A DNA stretch of 64,000 bases from CAVIQK01 sp964613035 (lineage in GTDB: Bacteria > Bacillota > Clostridia > Christensenellales > DTU072): positions 39,778 to 103,777 of the forward strand of contig CAZTFQ010000006.1 in the NCBI GenBank assembly GCA_964613035.1, read 5' to 3'. Position numbers and translations under genes: made by a program. Of the stretch, positions 44,148 to 52,487 are shown piece after piece. Numbering within the stretch: the stretch's first letter is position 1; each line of letters opens with the position of its first letter. The notes beneath the pieces are model-generated. The model was given only the letters and a program-made list of their open reading frames with translations, had not been told where the DNA came from and did not search any database.

Positions 44148-44580
44148 TGTCGAACTTATCGCTCTGAGAGAGGATGGCGGCGTCTACTTCGTCGTCATAG
44201 ACCGCGAACTGTTTTTCGTAGGCTTCTTCCGACCAGATCTCGATACGATTGCCCGCGCCGAGAAGAACGATGTTTTTATCTATACCGGCAAAGCGCTTGA
44301 ACTCCGGCTTGAGCACAAAACGCATCTGAGCATCCGCTTCTATCTCCTCGGTACCGGAGTTTAGGAGTCTCAAAGTATTCTGTGCGGAGAAGTCCGAAAT
44401 GGGGGCGTTGAAAATCTTTTCGAACGTCTTCTCCATATCTTCAGACGTCATTATGAAGAGACAATGCTGAGTACCGCGCATAACGAGCGGATTCTCGGTA
44501 AGAACGCCTGCATATTTTGCAGGTATTCTCAATCTGTTTTTTTCATCCAGCTTAGTTTTTGCAGAACCGAAAAAACGCAT
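44131..44580 (-). CDS. mraZ: Transcriptional regulator MraZ
   Basis: DNA-binding regulator of the dcw cluster, built of two SpoVT/AbrB-like repeats. 149 residues; motifs KTKLDEKNRLRIPAKY in the first half and MRFVLKPEFKRFAGIDKNIVLLG in the second. The start ATG at 44580 (MRFFGSAKTKL) follows AAGGAGAGGAAT; the open frame continues upstream but without family sequence. It represses its own operon through repeats located in the promoter (annotated separately). Confidence 0.95.
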   Translation of the reverse strand: MRFFGSAKTKLDEKNRLRIPAKYAGVLTENPLVMRGTQHCLFIMTSEDMEKTFEKIFNAPISDFSAQNTLRLLNSGTEEIEADAQMRFVLKPEFKRFAGIDKNIVLLGAGNRIEIWSEEAYEKQFAVYDDEVDAAILSQSDKFDNGIRS

Positions 44581-44608
44581 ATTCCTCTCCTTAATGAATT
44601 TCGGTGAA

Positions 44609-44650
44609 ATTATATCACAAATTTTCCACTTTGCACCACTTCTTCCCACT
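44609..44650 (-). promoter_or_regulatory. mraZ promoter with MraZ operator repeats
   Basis: TATAAT (44609-44614) forms the -10 of the mraZ operon; the -35 region is poor. Three direct repeats, GTGGGAAGAA, GTGGTGCAAA, GTGGAAAATT, lie in 10-base register (cores at 44646-44649, 44636-44639, 44626-44629) across the -35 region. This matches the GTGGG-type repeats, 10 bases apart, known as MraZ boxes, so autorepression is expected. Confidence 0.75.
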
Positions 44651-44739
44651 TTACTTTGAATTTTACTTTAATTTTACCTCAAGCTGCTTGATTTTGGGAG
44701 AAAATTCCTTTTAAAAAATAACAAATGTTCGGAAAATAC

Positions 44740-44766
44740 AAAAAAACGGGACCCTAAAGTCCCGTG
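44740..44766 (-). terminator. Intrinsic terminator of the phosphoesterase gene
   Basis: ACGGGAC and GTCCCGT form a stem with a six-base loop followed on the minus strand by seven T. It isolates the mraZ operon from the upstream gene. Confidence 0.85.
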
Positions 44767-44792
44767 AAAAAGTATATAGCGAATCGATGAAA

Positions 44793-45491
44793 CTAAAAAA
44801 TCTTAATCAATTTGTTTTTTAAGACGTCGCAGGACGCGAGGTAATATGGTATGCCGTCCTTGACGAGTTTTAATCTGTATACGGGGTGCTTTCCGTGAAG
44901 ATGACCGTACACGACCGCATCGGCGCCGAGGTCTTTTACGGTGTCGGTGTATGCGGAATCCTCGCACTTGTTATTGTAAGGCGGATAATGGAACATCACG
45001 ACGATTTTGTCGCCGTCGACGGCTAATTTTCGCGCTTCTTCCACGGAGAGCCTGAGGCGGATGAGTTCTCTGTCGAAAAGTTTTTTATCCTCGTCCGAAT
45101 ACGGTTTGCCCTTCTCTTCCACCGTATAGCCCTTGGTGCCGCAAAAAACCACGCCGTCTATTCTGAAAGCGTTGTTCTGTATAGCGAGGACGTCATCGGG
45201 GAGGACGCTTTTTACTTTGGCGTAACTCGACCACCAATAGTCGTGATTGCCTCTTAAAATGATTTTTTTGCCGTTAAGTTCCGTAAGACGCGCCATATCG
45301 GGGCGAACGCCGTCCAAGTCCATCGCCCAGGAAAAATCTCCCGGCAACAAAACGACGTCTCCCGCAGTGACGCGGGAGTTCCAGTCTTTTTTAATCTCCT
45401 CGAAGTGATCTTCCCATATCTCTCCGAAGATGTTCATCGGTTTATCCTTATCGAAGGACAAGTGGAGATCGCTGATTGCAAATACGCTCAT
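44793..45491 (-). CDS. Calcineurin-like metallophosphoesterase
   Basis: 232-residue single-domain metallophosphoesterase with the full set of metal motifs: ISDLHLS (5-11), LLPGDFSWAMD, LRGNHDYWW, FHYPP, and VYGHLHGKH. The type is common in Clostridia as a stand-alone protein; substrate unknown. Start ATG at 45491 has no Shine-Dalgarno: the -10 box ends six bases upstream, so the mRNA is predicted to be leaderless. It has its own promoter and terminator and thus forms a single-gene unit. Confidence 0.9.
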   Translation of the reverse strand: MSVFAISDLHLSFDKDKPMNIFGEIWEDHFEEIKKDWNSRVTAGDVVLLPGDFSWAMDLDGVRPDMARLTELNGKKIILRGNHDYWWSSYAKVKSVLPDDVLAIQNNAFRIDGVVFCGTKGYTVEEKGKPYSDEDKKLFDRELIRLRLSVEEARKLAVDGDKIVVMFHYPPYNNKCEDSAYTDTVKDLGADAVVYGHLHGKHPVYRLKLVKDGIPYYLASCDVLKNKLIKIF

Positions 45492-45497
45492 ATACGT

Positions 45498-45526
45498 ATT
45501 GTATCACAGGATCGAGGTTTTGAAAA
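45498..45526 (-). promoter_or_regulatory. Predicted leaderless promoter of the phosphoesterase gene
   Basis: TTTTCA (45521-45526), 17-base spacer, TACAAT (45498-45503), six bases, then ATG. The -35 is weak, the -10 good. Confidence 0.5.
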
Positions 45527-45533
45527 GCGCTTT

Positions 45534-46094
45534 TTAAGTTACGTCGGGAAACAGGGGCAGATTATTGAAGACTCTGCAGACGTCGTCCGAGTACGAGACG
45601 CAATTACGCGGAGTGAGGTAACCGTACGCGGGGACGAAAATTTCCACGTCGGCGACGACCTTGGTGAGCATAACCACGCAGATGTTGGCGGTAAGAGTCG
45701 TGCCGTCGAAGGTCCCTATTCTGCCGGCAAGCTTAACGATATTCTCGACGTTGGTAGAGAAGACGGAGCCTCCGGGGACTTTCAGTACGGTATCTTGAAG
45801 AAGCGTGACGGTCCCGGTACCGGTAATCGTATTGCCCGAAGAATTCAGCGCTGTTACGGTGACGGGCACGGCGACGGAATAGGTAATCCGCGAACAACCC
45901 GAAGTCGCGACGGGCGTAACGGACAGATTGGCTATATCGCCGTTGGACGAATTAGTCAACGAAACGAAAGTCGCGGGGGTATCGCCCTCGGGGAAGGTAA
46001 CGGTAACCGTCTGATTGGTCAGGGTATATCTGTTGATACAGGCGTCGAAAACGCGTTTTACCTGCAAGCAAACTTTATTAGTGTTACAAGACAT
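45534..46094 (-). CDS. Cys-containing protein, possibly spore-coat related
   Basis: 186 residues starting MSCNTNKVCLQVKRVFDACINR; a Thr/Val/Ser-rich, beta-strand-like body (25-150) and a C-terminal part with NCVSYSDDVCRVF. Six or more Cys are spread over the chain, and no signal peptide or membrane segment is seen. Small proteins beginning with Cys-rich V(Y/F)D(S/A)C sequence occur in spore-forming Clostridia and are often linked with spore coats; that link is inference. Start ATG 46094 has a strong AAAGGAGG; the longer open frame (to 46178) is ignored. Single-gene unit after the engB terminator. Confidence 0.75.
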   Translation of the reverse strand: MSCNTNKVCLQVKRVFDACINRYTLTNQTVTVTFPEGDTPATFVSLTNSSNGDIANLSVTPVATSGCSRITYSVAVPVTVTALNSSGNTITGTGTVTLLQDTVLKVPGGSVFSTNVENIVKLAGRIGTFDGTTLTANICVVMLTKVVADVEIFVPAYGYLTPRNCVSYSDDVCRVFNNLPLFPDVT

Positions 46095-46186
46095 GTTTAA
46101 TCCTCCTTTTAGTATTTCACTACACAATATGTATATAGAGGAGTTTTTTGTGATTAAGCCGACCAAGGGAAAAATCATCGATATAA

Positions 46187-46212
46187 ATAAAAAGTCCCGA
46201 AATAGCGGGACT
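46187..46212 (-). terminator. Intrinsic terminator of the tig-clpP-clpX-lon-engB operon
   Basis: AGTCCCG and CGGGACT (46193-46212) with a six-base loop, followed on the minus strand by TTTTATTT. The engB stop codon overlaps the stem. Confidence 0.85.
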
Positions 46213-46795
46213 AAAAAAGAACGGATTCTATGCGGTCAAGGATATTTTCTCGACCAGTTTTCGCATAACTCGAGACGACGTAAACGTTGTCTTTGCCGAT
46301 TTTAAGAGCATTGGCGATGCGTTGTCTCGCTATCCCCTGCTGCGCTCTGGAGAGCTTATCCGCCTTGGTCGCAATGACGGTAAACTGAATATTATAATGT
46401 GATAAAAACGCTATCATATCGATATCGTTGGCAGAGGGCTCGTGTCTGATATCCACTAAAAGGAAAAAGTTCTTCAGCATAGGACTGTTGAGCAAATATC
46501 CCTCTATAAGTCCGCCCCACTTAAGCTTTTCTCCTTCCGAAACTCTGGCAAAGCCGTATCCGGGTAGGTCTACGAAATAAAACTGTCCTTTATTAAAGGA
46601 AAAGTAATTGAGAAGTCTCGTTCTGCCGGGCTCTTTAGAAGTTTTAGCCAATTTACCGTTGTTGGCGATAAAATTAACGAAAGAGGATTTACCCACGTTA
46701 GACTTACCCGCGATGGCTATCTCGGGCACGTCTGAGAGGATTATTTTGTCGGCGGAAGCCACCGACGTTAAAAACTCTGCGTGTTTTATCTCCAT
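46211..46795 (-). CDS. engB: Ribosome biogenesis GTPase EngB (YsxC)
   Basis: GTPase needed for 50S subunit assembly. 194 residues: P-loop GKSNVGKSSFVNFI near 31, G2 PGRTRLLNYF, G3 DLPGYGFA, G4 TKADKL, and G5 VSSYAKTG. Immediately downstream of lon (TAATG overlap), a conserved lon-engB pair in Firmicutes. Confidence 0.96.
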   Translation of the reverse strand: MEIKHAEFLTSVASADKIILSDVPEIAIAGKSNVGKSSFVNFIANNGKLAKTSKEPGRTRLLNYFSFNKGQFYFVDLPGYGFARVSEGEKLKWGGLIEGYLLNSPMLKNFFLLVDIRHEPSANDIDMIAFLSHYNIQFTVIATKADKLSRAQQGIARQRIANALKIGKDNVYVVSSYAKTGRENILDRIESVLF

Positions 46796-49044
46796 TATTT
46801 TCCGAAGACGACGGGATATACGTCCGAATAAGTTTTGGCAAACGTAAACTCTATGTTGCGTTTAACAACGTCGGGGAGTTCTTCGTAATCCTTTTTGTTA
46901 TCGTAAGGGATAACGACCTTTTTCATTCCGTTACGAAGAGCCGCGAGGGTTTTTTCTTTCAAACCGCCTATCGGCAGGACGTCTCCCACGAGGGAAATTT
47001 CTCCCGTCATTGCGACGTCATGTTTTATATGCATACCGGTAACCGCGGAAAGAATAACCGACGTCATCGTTATACCCGCGCTGGGACCGTCTTTAGGAAT
47101 AGCTCCCTCGGGCGCGTGCACGTGCACGTCGTGATCCTTGAATATATCCTCGGATACGCCGTAATCGGAAGCTATGGTCTTGACGTAGGAAAAAGCCGCT
47201 TTAGCCGATTCTTCCATAACCTTACCCAGATTACCCGTAAGCTGGATGTTTCCTTTACCGGGGATAAGGACGCCTTCTATCTCAAGCATAGTGCCGCCTA
47301 CCGACGTCCAGGCGAGACCGTTGGCTACGCCGACCTTGTCGTCCTGTCTTACTTTGAGCTCGTTATAGACGGGTTTTCCTAGGAATTTTTCCAGATTGGA
47401 CTTAGTAACTTTTACACAAGGGGCATTGCGGTTTTCTACGAAAACGACCGCAACTTTTCTCATAATCTGCCCGATGCGCTGTTCGAGTTTTCTGACGCCC
47501 GACTCTCTGGTGTACTTAGAGATAATCTCCTTAATAGCAGAGTCCGAAACGGTGACCCAACCATCCTCGATGCCGTTTTCTTTCATGCTCTTCTTAACGA
47601 TATGACGTTTGGCAATCTCGAGTTTTTCGTCCTCTGTATAACCGCTCATTTCAATGAGCTCCATTCTGTCAAGGAGAGGTGCGGATATCGGGTCGAGGGA
47701 ATTAGCCGTAGTGATGAAGAGGACCTTGGACAAATCGAAGGGAAGTTCCAGATAATGGTCTCTGAAATTGACGTTTTGCTCGGGATCGAGAACTTCCAAA
47801 AGCGCACTGGCCGGATCGCCCTTATAATCTGCCGCCATTTTATCTATCTCGTCCATTAAAAAAACGGGATTGGACGAGCCGACGGAATGGATACTGCTAA
47901 TTATACGACCGGGCATGGCACCGACGTACGTCTTACGGTGTCCTCTTATCTCCGCCTCGTCTCTGACGCCGCCGAAAGAGAGTCTGACGTACTTCTTGTT
48001 CATAGCGCGAGCGATACTTCTCGCGATAGAAGTTTTTCCTACTCCGGGAGGGCCGTAAAGGCAAATAATGGGGCTCTTGGTCTCTGGAGAAAGTTTCCTT
48101 ACGGCAAGCGATTCTATGAGGCGCTCTTTAACCTTTTTAATACCGTAATGGTCCTCGTCGAGGACCTTTTTCGCATTCTCGAGGCTGTCGTTGTCTTCCG
48201 TAAGAACACCCCAGGGAAGCTCCGTAACGAAGTCGAGATAGTTCTTCATAATGGCTGCCTCGGGAGAGGACGCCTGCATTCTGTTGAGACGTTTTACGTC
48301 CTTTTTTAATTTATCTTTAATATCGTCGGACACATTCAAAACGTCTATTTTCTTAAGAAAATCTCCGCTTTCGTCTTCCTCGTCTATTTCTTCGCTGAGA
48401 GCTTTTATCTGCTCTCTGACGTAATACTCGCGCTGATTCTGGTCCATTGCTTCTTGCACTTTGGACCCGACGCGCTCTTCGAGTCTCTCTATATCGAGGT
48501 TTTCTTCCAGCTCGCCGCACAGCATCACGAGTCTGTCCTCGGTGTTTTCCGAAAAATACAAATCGATATTATCCGAATTGATCGAATCCGCTATGAAGTC
48601 TATCGCCATATTGATATCGTCCATATCGGGAGTATGGACGAATCCTGTCGTCGAGAGAAGTTCTTCAAGCTCGGCGTATTTACTCAAGAGCCTCTTCTCG
48701 AGAGCTCTGACCATGGGCGAATCGTCGGTAACGTAATCGACGCGTCTGACGTTAATCGCCATAGAATTGTCGTCGGGAGCCAAATCGAATTTAGCGGTGC
48801 CTATGGTGTCGAAAATAACCGTAGCCAAATGAGGCGCGGGGGTCATAACCTGTCGGACTTTGATTAAAGTTCCTATACGTATGTTCTCCGGAGCGTCCAT
48901 AGGATAAAAGACGGCGTAACCGCCGTCTTCCTGAGTCGACTTAATTCTCGTGACGTCGCTTTCTTTATCAAAAATAACGTTTTTTACGGAAATACCGGTA
49001 AAATATATTTCCTGCGTGATGAATATCGGTAATCTTTCGTTCAT
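46795..49044 (-). CDS. lon: ATP-dependent protease Lon (LonA)
   Basis: Cytoplasmic AAA+ serine protease degrading misfolded and regulatory proteins. 749 residues: N-terminal substrate domain (1-180), coiled coil (180-280), AAA+ with GPPGVGKTS near 330 and VFLMDEIDKM, and a protease domain with catalytic Ser in KDGPSAGITM near 652 and Lys in PIGGLKEKTLAA near 695. No Shine-Dalgarno precedes the ATG, which lies 6 bases after the clpX stop. Fourth gene of the tig operon. Confidence 0.96.
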   Translation of the reverse strand: MNERLPIFITQEIYFTGISVKNVIFDKESDVTRIKSTQEDGGYAVFYPMDAPENIRIGTLIKVRQVMTPAPHLATVIFDTIGTAKFDLAPDDNSMAINVRRVDYVTDDSPMVRALEKRLLSKYAELEELLSTTGFVHTPDMDDINMAIDFIADSINSDNIDLYFSENTEDRLVMLCGELEENLDIERLEERVGSKVQEAMDQNQREYYVREQIKALSEEIDEEDESGDFLKKIDVLNVSDDIKDKLKKDVKRLNRMQASSPEAAIMKNYLDFVTELPWGVLTEDNDSLENAKKVLDEDHYGIKKVKERLIESLAVRKLSPETKSPIICLYGPPGVGKTSIARSIARAMNKKYVRLSFGGVRDEAEIRGHRKTYVGAMPGRIISSIHSVGSSNPVFLMDEIDKMAADYKGDPASALLEVLDPEQNVNFRDHYLELPFDLSKVLFITTANSLDPISAPLLDRMELIEMSGYTEDEKLEIAKRHIVKKSMKENGIEDGWVTVSDSAIKEIISKYTRESGVRKLEQRIGQIMRKVAVVFVENRNAPCVKVTKSNLEKFLGKPVYNELKVRQDDKVGVANGLAWTSVGGTMLEIEGVLIPGKGNIQLTGNLGKVMEESAKAAFSYVKTIASDYGVSEDIFKDHDVHVHAPEGAIPKDGPSAGITMTSVILSAVTGMHIKHDVAMTGEISLVGDVLPIGGLKEKTLAALRNGMKKVVIPYDNKKDYEELPDVVKRNIEFTFAKTYSDVYPVVFGK

Positions 49045-49050
49045 TTTTTA

Positions 49051-50322
49051 TTATGCCGTTTTTATAACGGTCGGTTCTTTTCCTTCTGATATCGTTTCTT
49101 TTTCTATAACGATTTCTTTAATCGTAGGATCGGACGGCGCCTCGAACATAACGTTGAGAACGGCTTTTTCCACTATCGTGCGCAGTCCTCTGGCGCCTGT
49201 TTTAAGTCTGATTGCTTTACGCGCGACTTCTCTTAAGGCATCGTCGGTGAAAGTTATTTTTACGTCGTCGAGAGCGAAGAGTGTCGTAAATTGCTTAACG
49301 ACGCTGTTTTTAGGCTCCGTCAAGATTCTGACGAGCATATCCTCGTCCAGAGGCGACAGAGTAACGACTACGGGGAGTCTTCCGACAAACTCGGGGATGA
49401 GACCGTATTTAATAAGGTCGTCTGGCTGGAGGTCTTTGATATTCTCGGAATAGTCTTTATCCGAGTCTTTTACGGTACCGCCGAATCCTACGCCGCTGTT
49501 ATCTTTACGTTTTTCGACGACTTTTTCAAGTCCGACGAAAGCTCCGCCGCATATAAACAATATATTAGTGGTGTCTATCTGGATAAACTCCTGCTGGGGA
49601 TGCTTTCTACCGCCCTGCGGAGGCACGGACGCTATGGTGGACTCGATGATTTTCAAAAGAGCCTGTTGGACGCCCTCTCCCGACACGTCTCGGGTAATGG
49701 ACATATTCTCGCTCTTCTTGCAAATCTTATCTATCTCGTCGATATATATTATGCCTCTTTCTGCTTTCTTTATGTCGCCGCCGGCGGCTTTAATAAGTTT
49801 TAGAAGGACGTTTTCCACGTCTTCGCCCACGTAACCCGCCTCGGTAAGCGTGGTAGCGTCGGCTACGGCGAATGGGACGTTGAGAATATCGGCAAGCGTA
49901 CGTGCGAGAAGAGTCTTACCGCTACCGGTAGGCCCCAAAAGGAGGACGTTGGACTTATCCAAAACGACTTCTTCTCCTCTTAAACGGGCATTGACGCGTT
50001 TTACGTGATTATAAACGGCTACGGAGAGAACTTTTTTCGCTTCGTCCTGACCGATGATGTACTCGTCGAGAAGGCGTTTGATTTCCTTAGGGGGCAATAC
50101 CTGAAGAGTATCCGAATCGCGACGAGGTTTTTGAGTCTCTTTAGACTTAGGAGCGGTAACGGTAACTGTCTTGTCTTCCACTCCTTCGGACAGTAACTGA
50201 CCGAATCCGAGCATTATGCAGTCGGAGCATATGAAAGCACCGTTCTGTCCTGGAAAAAGTCTGTCTACTTCCGACTCTTTTCTTCCGCAAAACGAGCATC
50301 TGAATTCTTTGCTATTATCCAT
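49051..50322 (-). CDS. clpX: ATP-dependent Clp protease ATP-binding subunit ClpX
   Basis: Unfoldase of the ClpXP protease. 423 residues: zinc finger CSFCGRKESEVDRL ... CSDC (9-37), AAA+ Walker A GPTGSGKTLLA near 130, Walker B IIYIDEIDKI, the RKDNSGVGFG segment that corresponds to the region around the ClpP-binding IGF loop, where the Ile-Gly-Phe tripeptide reads as Val-Gly-Phe, and sensor 2 GARGLRTI. Adjacent to clpP. Confidence 0.96.
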   Translation of the reverse strand: MDNSKEFRCSFCGRKESEVDRLFPGQNGAFICSDCIMLGFGQLLSEGVEDKTVTVTAPKSKETQKPRRDSDTLQVLPPKEIKRLLDEYIIGQDEAKKVLSVAVYNHVKRVNARLRGEEVVLDKSNVLLLGPTGSGKTLLARTLADILNVPFAVADATTLTEAGYVGEDVENVLLKLIKAAGGDIKKAERGIIYIDEIDKICKKSENMSITRDVSGEGVQQALLKIIESTIASVPPQGGRKHPQQEFIQIDTTNILFICGGAFVGLEKVVEKRKDNSGVGFGGTVKDSDKDYSENIKDLQPDDLIKYGLIPEFVGRLPVVVTLSPLDEDMLVRILTEPKNSVVKQFTTLFALDDVKITFTDDALREVARKAIRLKTGARGLRTIVEKAVLNVMFEAPSDPTIKEIVIEKETISEGKEPTVIKTA

Positions 50323-50325
50323 ATA

Positions 50326-50943
50326 TTACACTCTCTTCTCGTAAATATTGTCGATGATGCCGTACTCGAGTGCTTCCTTTGCTGACATTATTTTGTCGCG
50401 ATCGGTATCGCGCACGATTTTTTCATAAGGTTGTCCGGTAAAACGTGCGAGATACTCGTTCATTTTAATTTTGGTTTTCTTCAAGTTTTCGGCGTAAATT
50501 TCCACGTCGGAAGCTTGTCCCTGAGTGCCGCCCAGAACCTGGTGGATGAGGATTTCTCCGTTGGGGAGAGCGGATCTCTTTCCCTTGGTTCCGCCTGCGA
50601 GGAGGAAGGCGCCCATAGAGGCTGCCTGTCCTATGCAGATGGTCTGGACGTCGCACTTAATATATTGCATGGTGTCGTATATCGCCAAGCCGTCGACGAC
50701 GGAGCCGCCGGGGCTGTTGATATATAGATATATATCCTTATCGGGATCTTTAGTCTCCAAAAACAATAATTGTGCGATAATCAGATTGGCACTGACGTTG
50801 TCCACTTTTCCGTTAAGGAAAATGATACGATCTTCAAGGAGTCTCGAATAAATATCCGAGCTACGAGAGCCTTGAGAAGTCGTTTCGACAACGGTGGGCA
50901 CCAAAATCGATTCCATTTTATTTTTAGTCCATTCGAAATTCAT
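50326..50943 (-). CDS. clpP: ATP-dependent Clp protease proteolytic subunit ClpP
   Basis: Serine peptidase that forms the tetradecameric chamber used by ClpX. 205 residues: catalytic Ser in GQAASMGAFL, His in PNGEILIHQ, and Asp in DTDRDKIMSA; YINSPGGSV and the handle region HQVLGGTQGQASD are typical. N-terminus VPTVVETTSQGSR is the usual ClpP loop preceded by a short extension. Start ATG follows CGGAGTAAAA. Confidence 0.97.
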   Translation of the reverse strand: MNFEWTKNKMESILVPTVVETTSQGSRSSDIYSRLLEDRIIFLNGKVDNVSANLIIAQLLFLETKDPDKDIYLYINSPGGSVVDGLAIYDTMQYIKCDVQTICIGQAASMGAFLLAGGTKGKRSALPNGEILIHQVLGGTQGQASDVEIYAENLKKTKIKMNEYLARFTGQPYEKIVRDTDRDKIMSAKEALEYGIIDNIYEKRV

Positions 50944-50945
50944 TT

Positions 50946-52334
50946 TTACTCCGCTTTTTTCGCAGTTTTCTTGGCGGGAGCTTTCTTGGCGGGTTTTTCT
51001 TCGCCTTCTACGGCTTCCTTATTCTCGGCGTCTGCCTTGGTGGCTGCTTTTTTTGCAACGAATTTATTGTTGCTTCTCAAGAACTCGACCAGTTTTTGAT
51101 TGACGATATTGTTTTTGATATAGCCCATCATTCCCTGGAAGTCTTTTCTGAGGTCTTCCACGCTCTTGCCGGAGGTCTCGGCGTACTTGGCGAGCTCGTT
51201 GTCGACGTCTTCCTCGGAAGCTTCTATATGCTCTTCTTTGACGATGGCTTCGAGAACCAAACGAGACTTGACGGAATTCTTGGCTTCGTCCTTATACTGG
51301 GCGCGGAAGTCTTCCTTGCTCATCTTGAGATACTCGAGATACATTTCGAGAGTGAAGCCCTGTTGCTTCATATGATTGCTCTCTTCTTCAACTATTGTAT
51401 CCATTTCGTTTTCAATCATAACCTCGGGGATGTCGATTTCGGTATTTTCGACGATTTTTGCCAAGAGGCGATTGGTCTCGATGTTTTTCGCTCTGGATTC
51501 TGCCTGCTCGGTGAGACGGGCTTTAACTTCCTTCTTATATTCTTCTACGGTCGCGCTCTTCTCGGAGACGTCTTTAACGAACTCGTCGTCGAGGGCGGGG
51601 ACTTCTTTAACCTTAACGGAATGAAGGACGATATGGAAAACGGCTTCTTTTCCGGCGAGGTGCTCGTGATAATCTTTGGGGAAAGTAACCGTAATGTCTC
51701 TTTCTTCACCGATATTCATACCTTCTACCTGTTCTTCAAAACCGGGGATGAAGGAGCCGCTGCCGAGCTCGAGGTCTTGTTTTTCCGCGGTGCCGCCGTC
51801 GAACTTAACGCCGTCCACGGATCCGCTGTAGTCTATATTGACGACGTCACCTTTCTTAGCGGCTCTGTCGTCGACGTCCACCATACGGGAGTGATTGTCG
51901 AGCTCTCTGTTGATAGCCTCAGTGACTTCTTTGGCAGAGACTTTAACGGGTTCTTTCTCAATCGAGAGACCTTTATACTCGCCGAGTTTAAACTCGGGTC
52001 TGACGGTGACCTTGACGGCGAATTTAAGACCGTCTTCGGAGACTTCTTTGACTTCCAGAGCGGGAGAATCCACGAGCTCTAAATTTTCTTTATCGAAAGC
52101 TTCCTGCCAGTATCTCTCGATGGCTACGTCGATAGCATCTTCAAAGAAAAGCTGTATGCCGTAACGCTTAACGAGAACGTTCATCGGGACGTGACCTTTT
52201 CTGAAGCCCTGAATCTGATATTGATTCTTGGTCTTCTTATAGGCTCCCTCTATGCAGGATTGCCATTCTTCTTTGTTGACGTCGAAAACGAATTCCGCTT
52301 GATTATTCGACAGTTTGTTGAGTTGATATTCCAT
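50946..52334 (-). CDS. tig: Trigger factor
   Basis: Ribosome-associated chaperone and peptidyl-prolyl isomerase. 462 residues: ribosome-binding FRKGHVPMNVL (about 45-55), FKBP-type PPIase domain (about 150-235, DVVNIDYSGSVDGVKFDGG), then the helical chaperone domain, ending in a Lys/Ala-rich basic tail of about 25 residues (KKAPAKKTAKKAE) that is unusual. Start ATG 52334 (MEYQLNKL) follows ACGGAGGTCAAT; the open frame 10 codons upstream is not supported. First gene of the tig-clpP-clpX-lon-engB operon. Confidence 0.96.
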   Translation of the reverse strand: MEYQLNKLSNNQAEFVFDVNKEEWQSCIEGAYKKTKNQYQIQGFRKGHVPMNVLVKRYGIQLFFEDAIDVAIERYWQEAFDKENLELVDSPALEVKEVSEDGLKFAVKVTVRPEFKLGEYKGLSIEKEPVKVSAKEVTEAINRELDNHSRMVDVDDRAAKKGDVVNIDYSGSVDGVKFDGGTAEKQDLELGSGSFIPGFEEQVEGMNIGEERDITVTFPKDYHEHLAGKEAVFHIVLHSVKVKEVPALDDEFVKDVSEKSATVEEYKKEVKARLTEQAESRAKNIETNRLLAKIVENTEIDIPEVMIENEMDTIVEEESNHMKQQGFTLEMYLEYLKMSKEDFRAQYKDEAKNSVKSRLVLEAIVKEEHIEASEEDVDNELAKYAETSGKSVEDLRKDFQGMMGYIKNNIVNQKLVEFLRSNNKFVAKKAATKADAENKEAVEGEEKPAKKAPAKKTAKKAE

Positions 52335-52374
52335 ATTGACCTCCGTAAGTATATTTATAATCAATGTATTGGAT

Positions 52375-52403
52375 ATAATATCACAGCGCGAATAAAAAGT
52401 AAA
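52375..52403 (-). promoter_or_regulatory. Sigma-A promoter for tig operon
   Basis: TTTACT (52398-52403), 17-base spacer, TATTAT (52375-52380) on the minus strand, giving a leader of about 35 nt with a Shine-Dalgarno. Confidence 0.6.
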
Positions 52404-52452
52404 CCGATAAAAAGGAAATTTTTAGCGTATTTTGCTATGAGAGAAATATCTC

Positions 52453-52481
52453 TCGACAAGTACGGCGAAAAAACGTATAAT
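52453..52481 (+). promoter_or_regulatory. Predicted leaderless promoter of rqcH
   Basis: TCGACA (52453-52458), 17-base spacer, TATAAT (52476-52481), six bases (AAGCGT), then ATG. Both boxes are near consensus; start of transcription falls on the ATG. Confidence 0.75.
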
Positions 52482-52487
52482 AAGCGT

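Noticed and set aside
46095..46186. Sigma-E or sigma-K promoter before the Cys-containing orphan gene
   Set aside because: CATATTGTG lacks the TA end of the sigma-K -10 and the nearest AC lies 18 bases upstream, so no reliable match.
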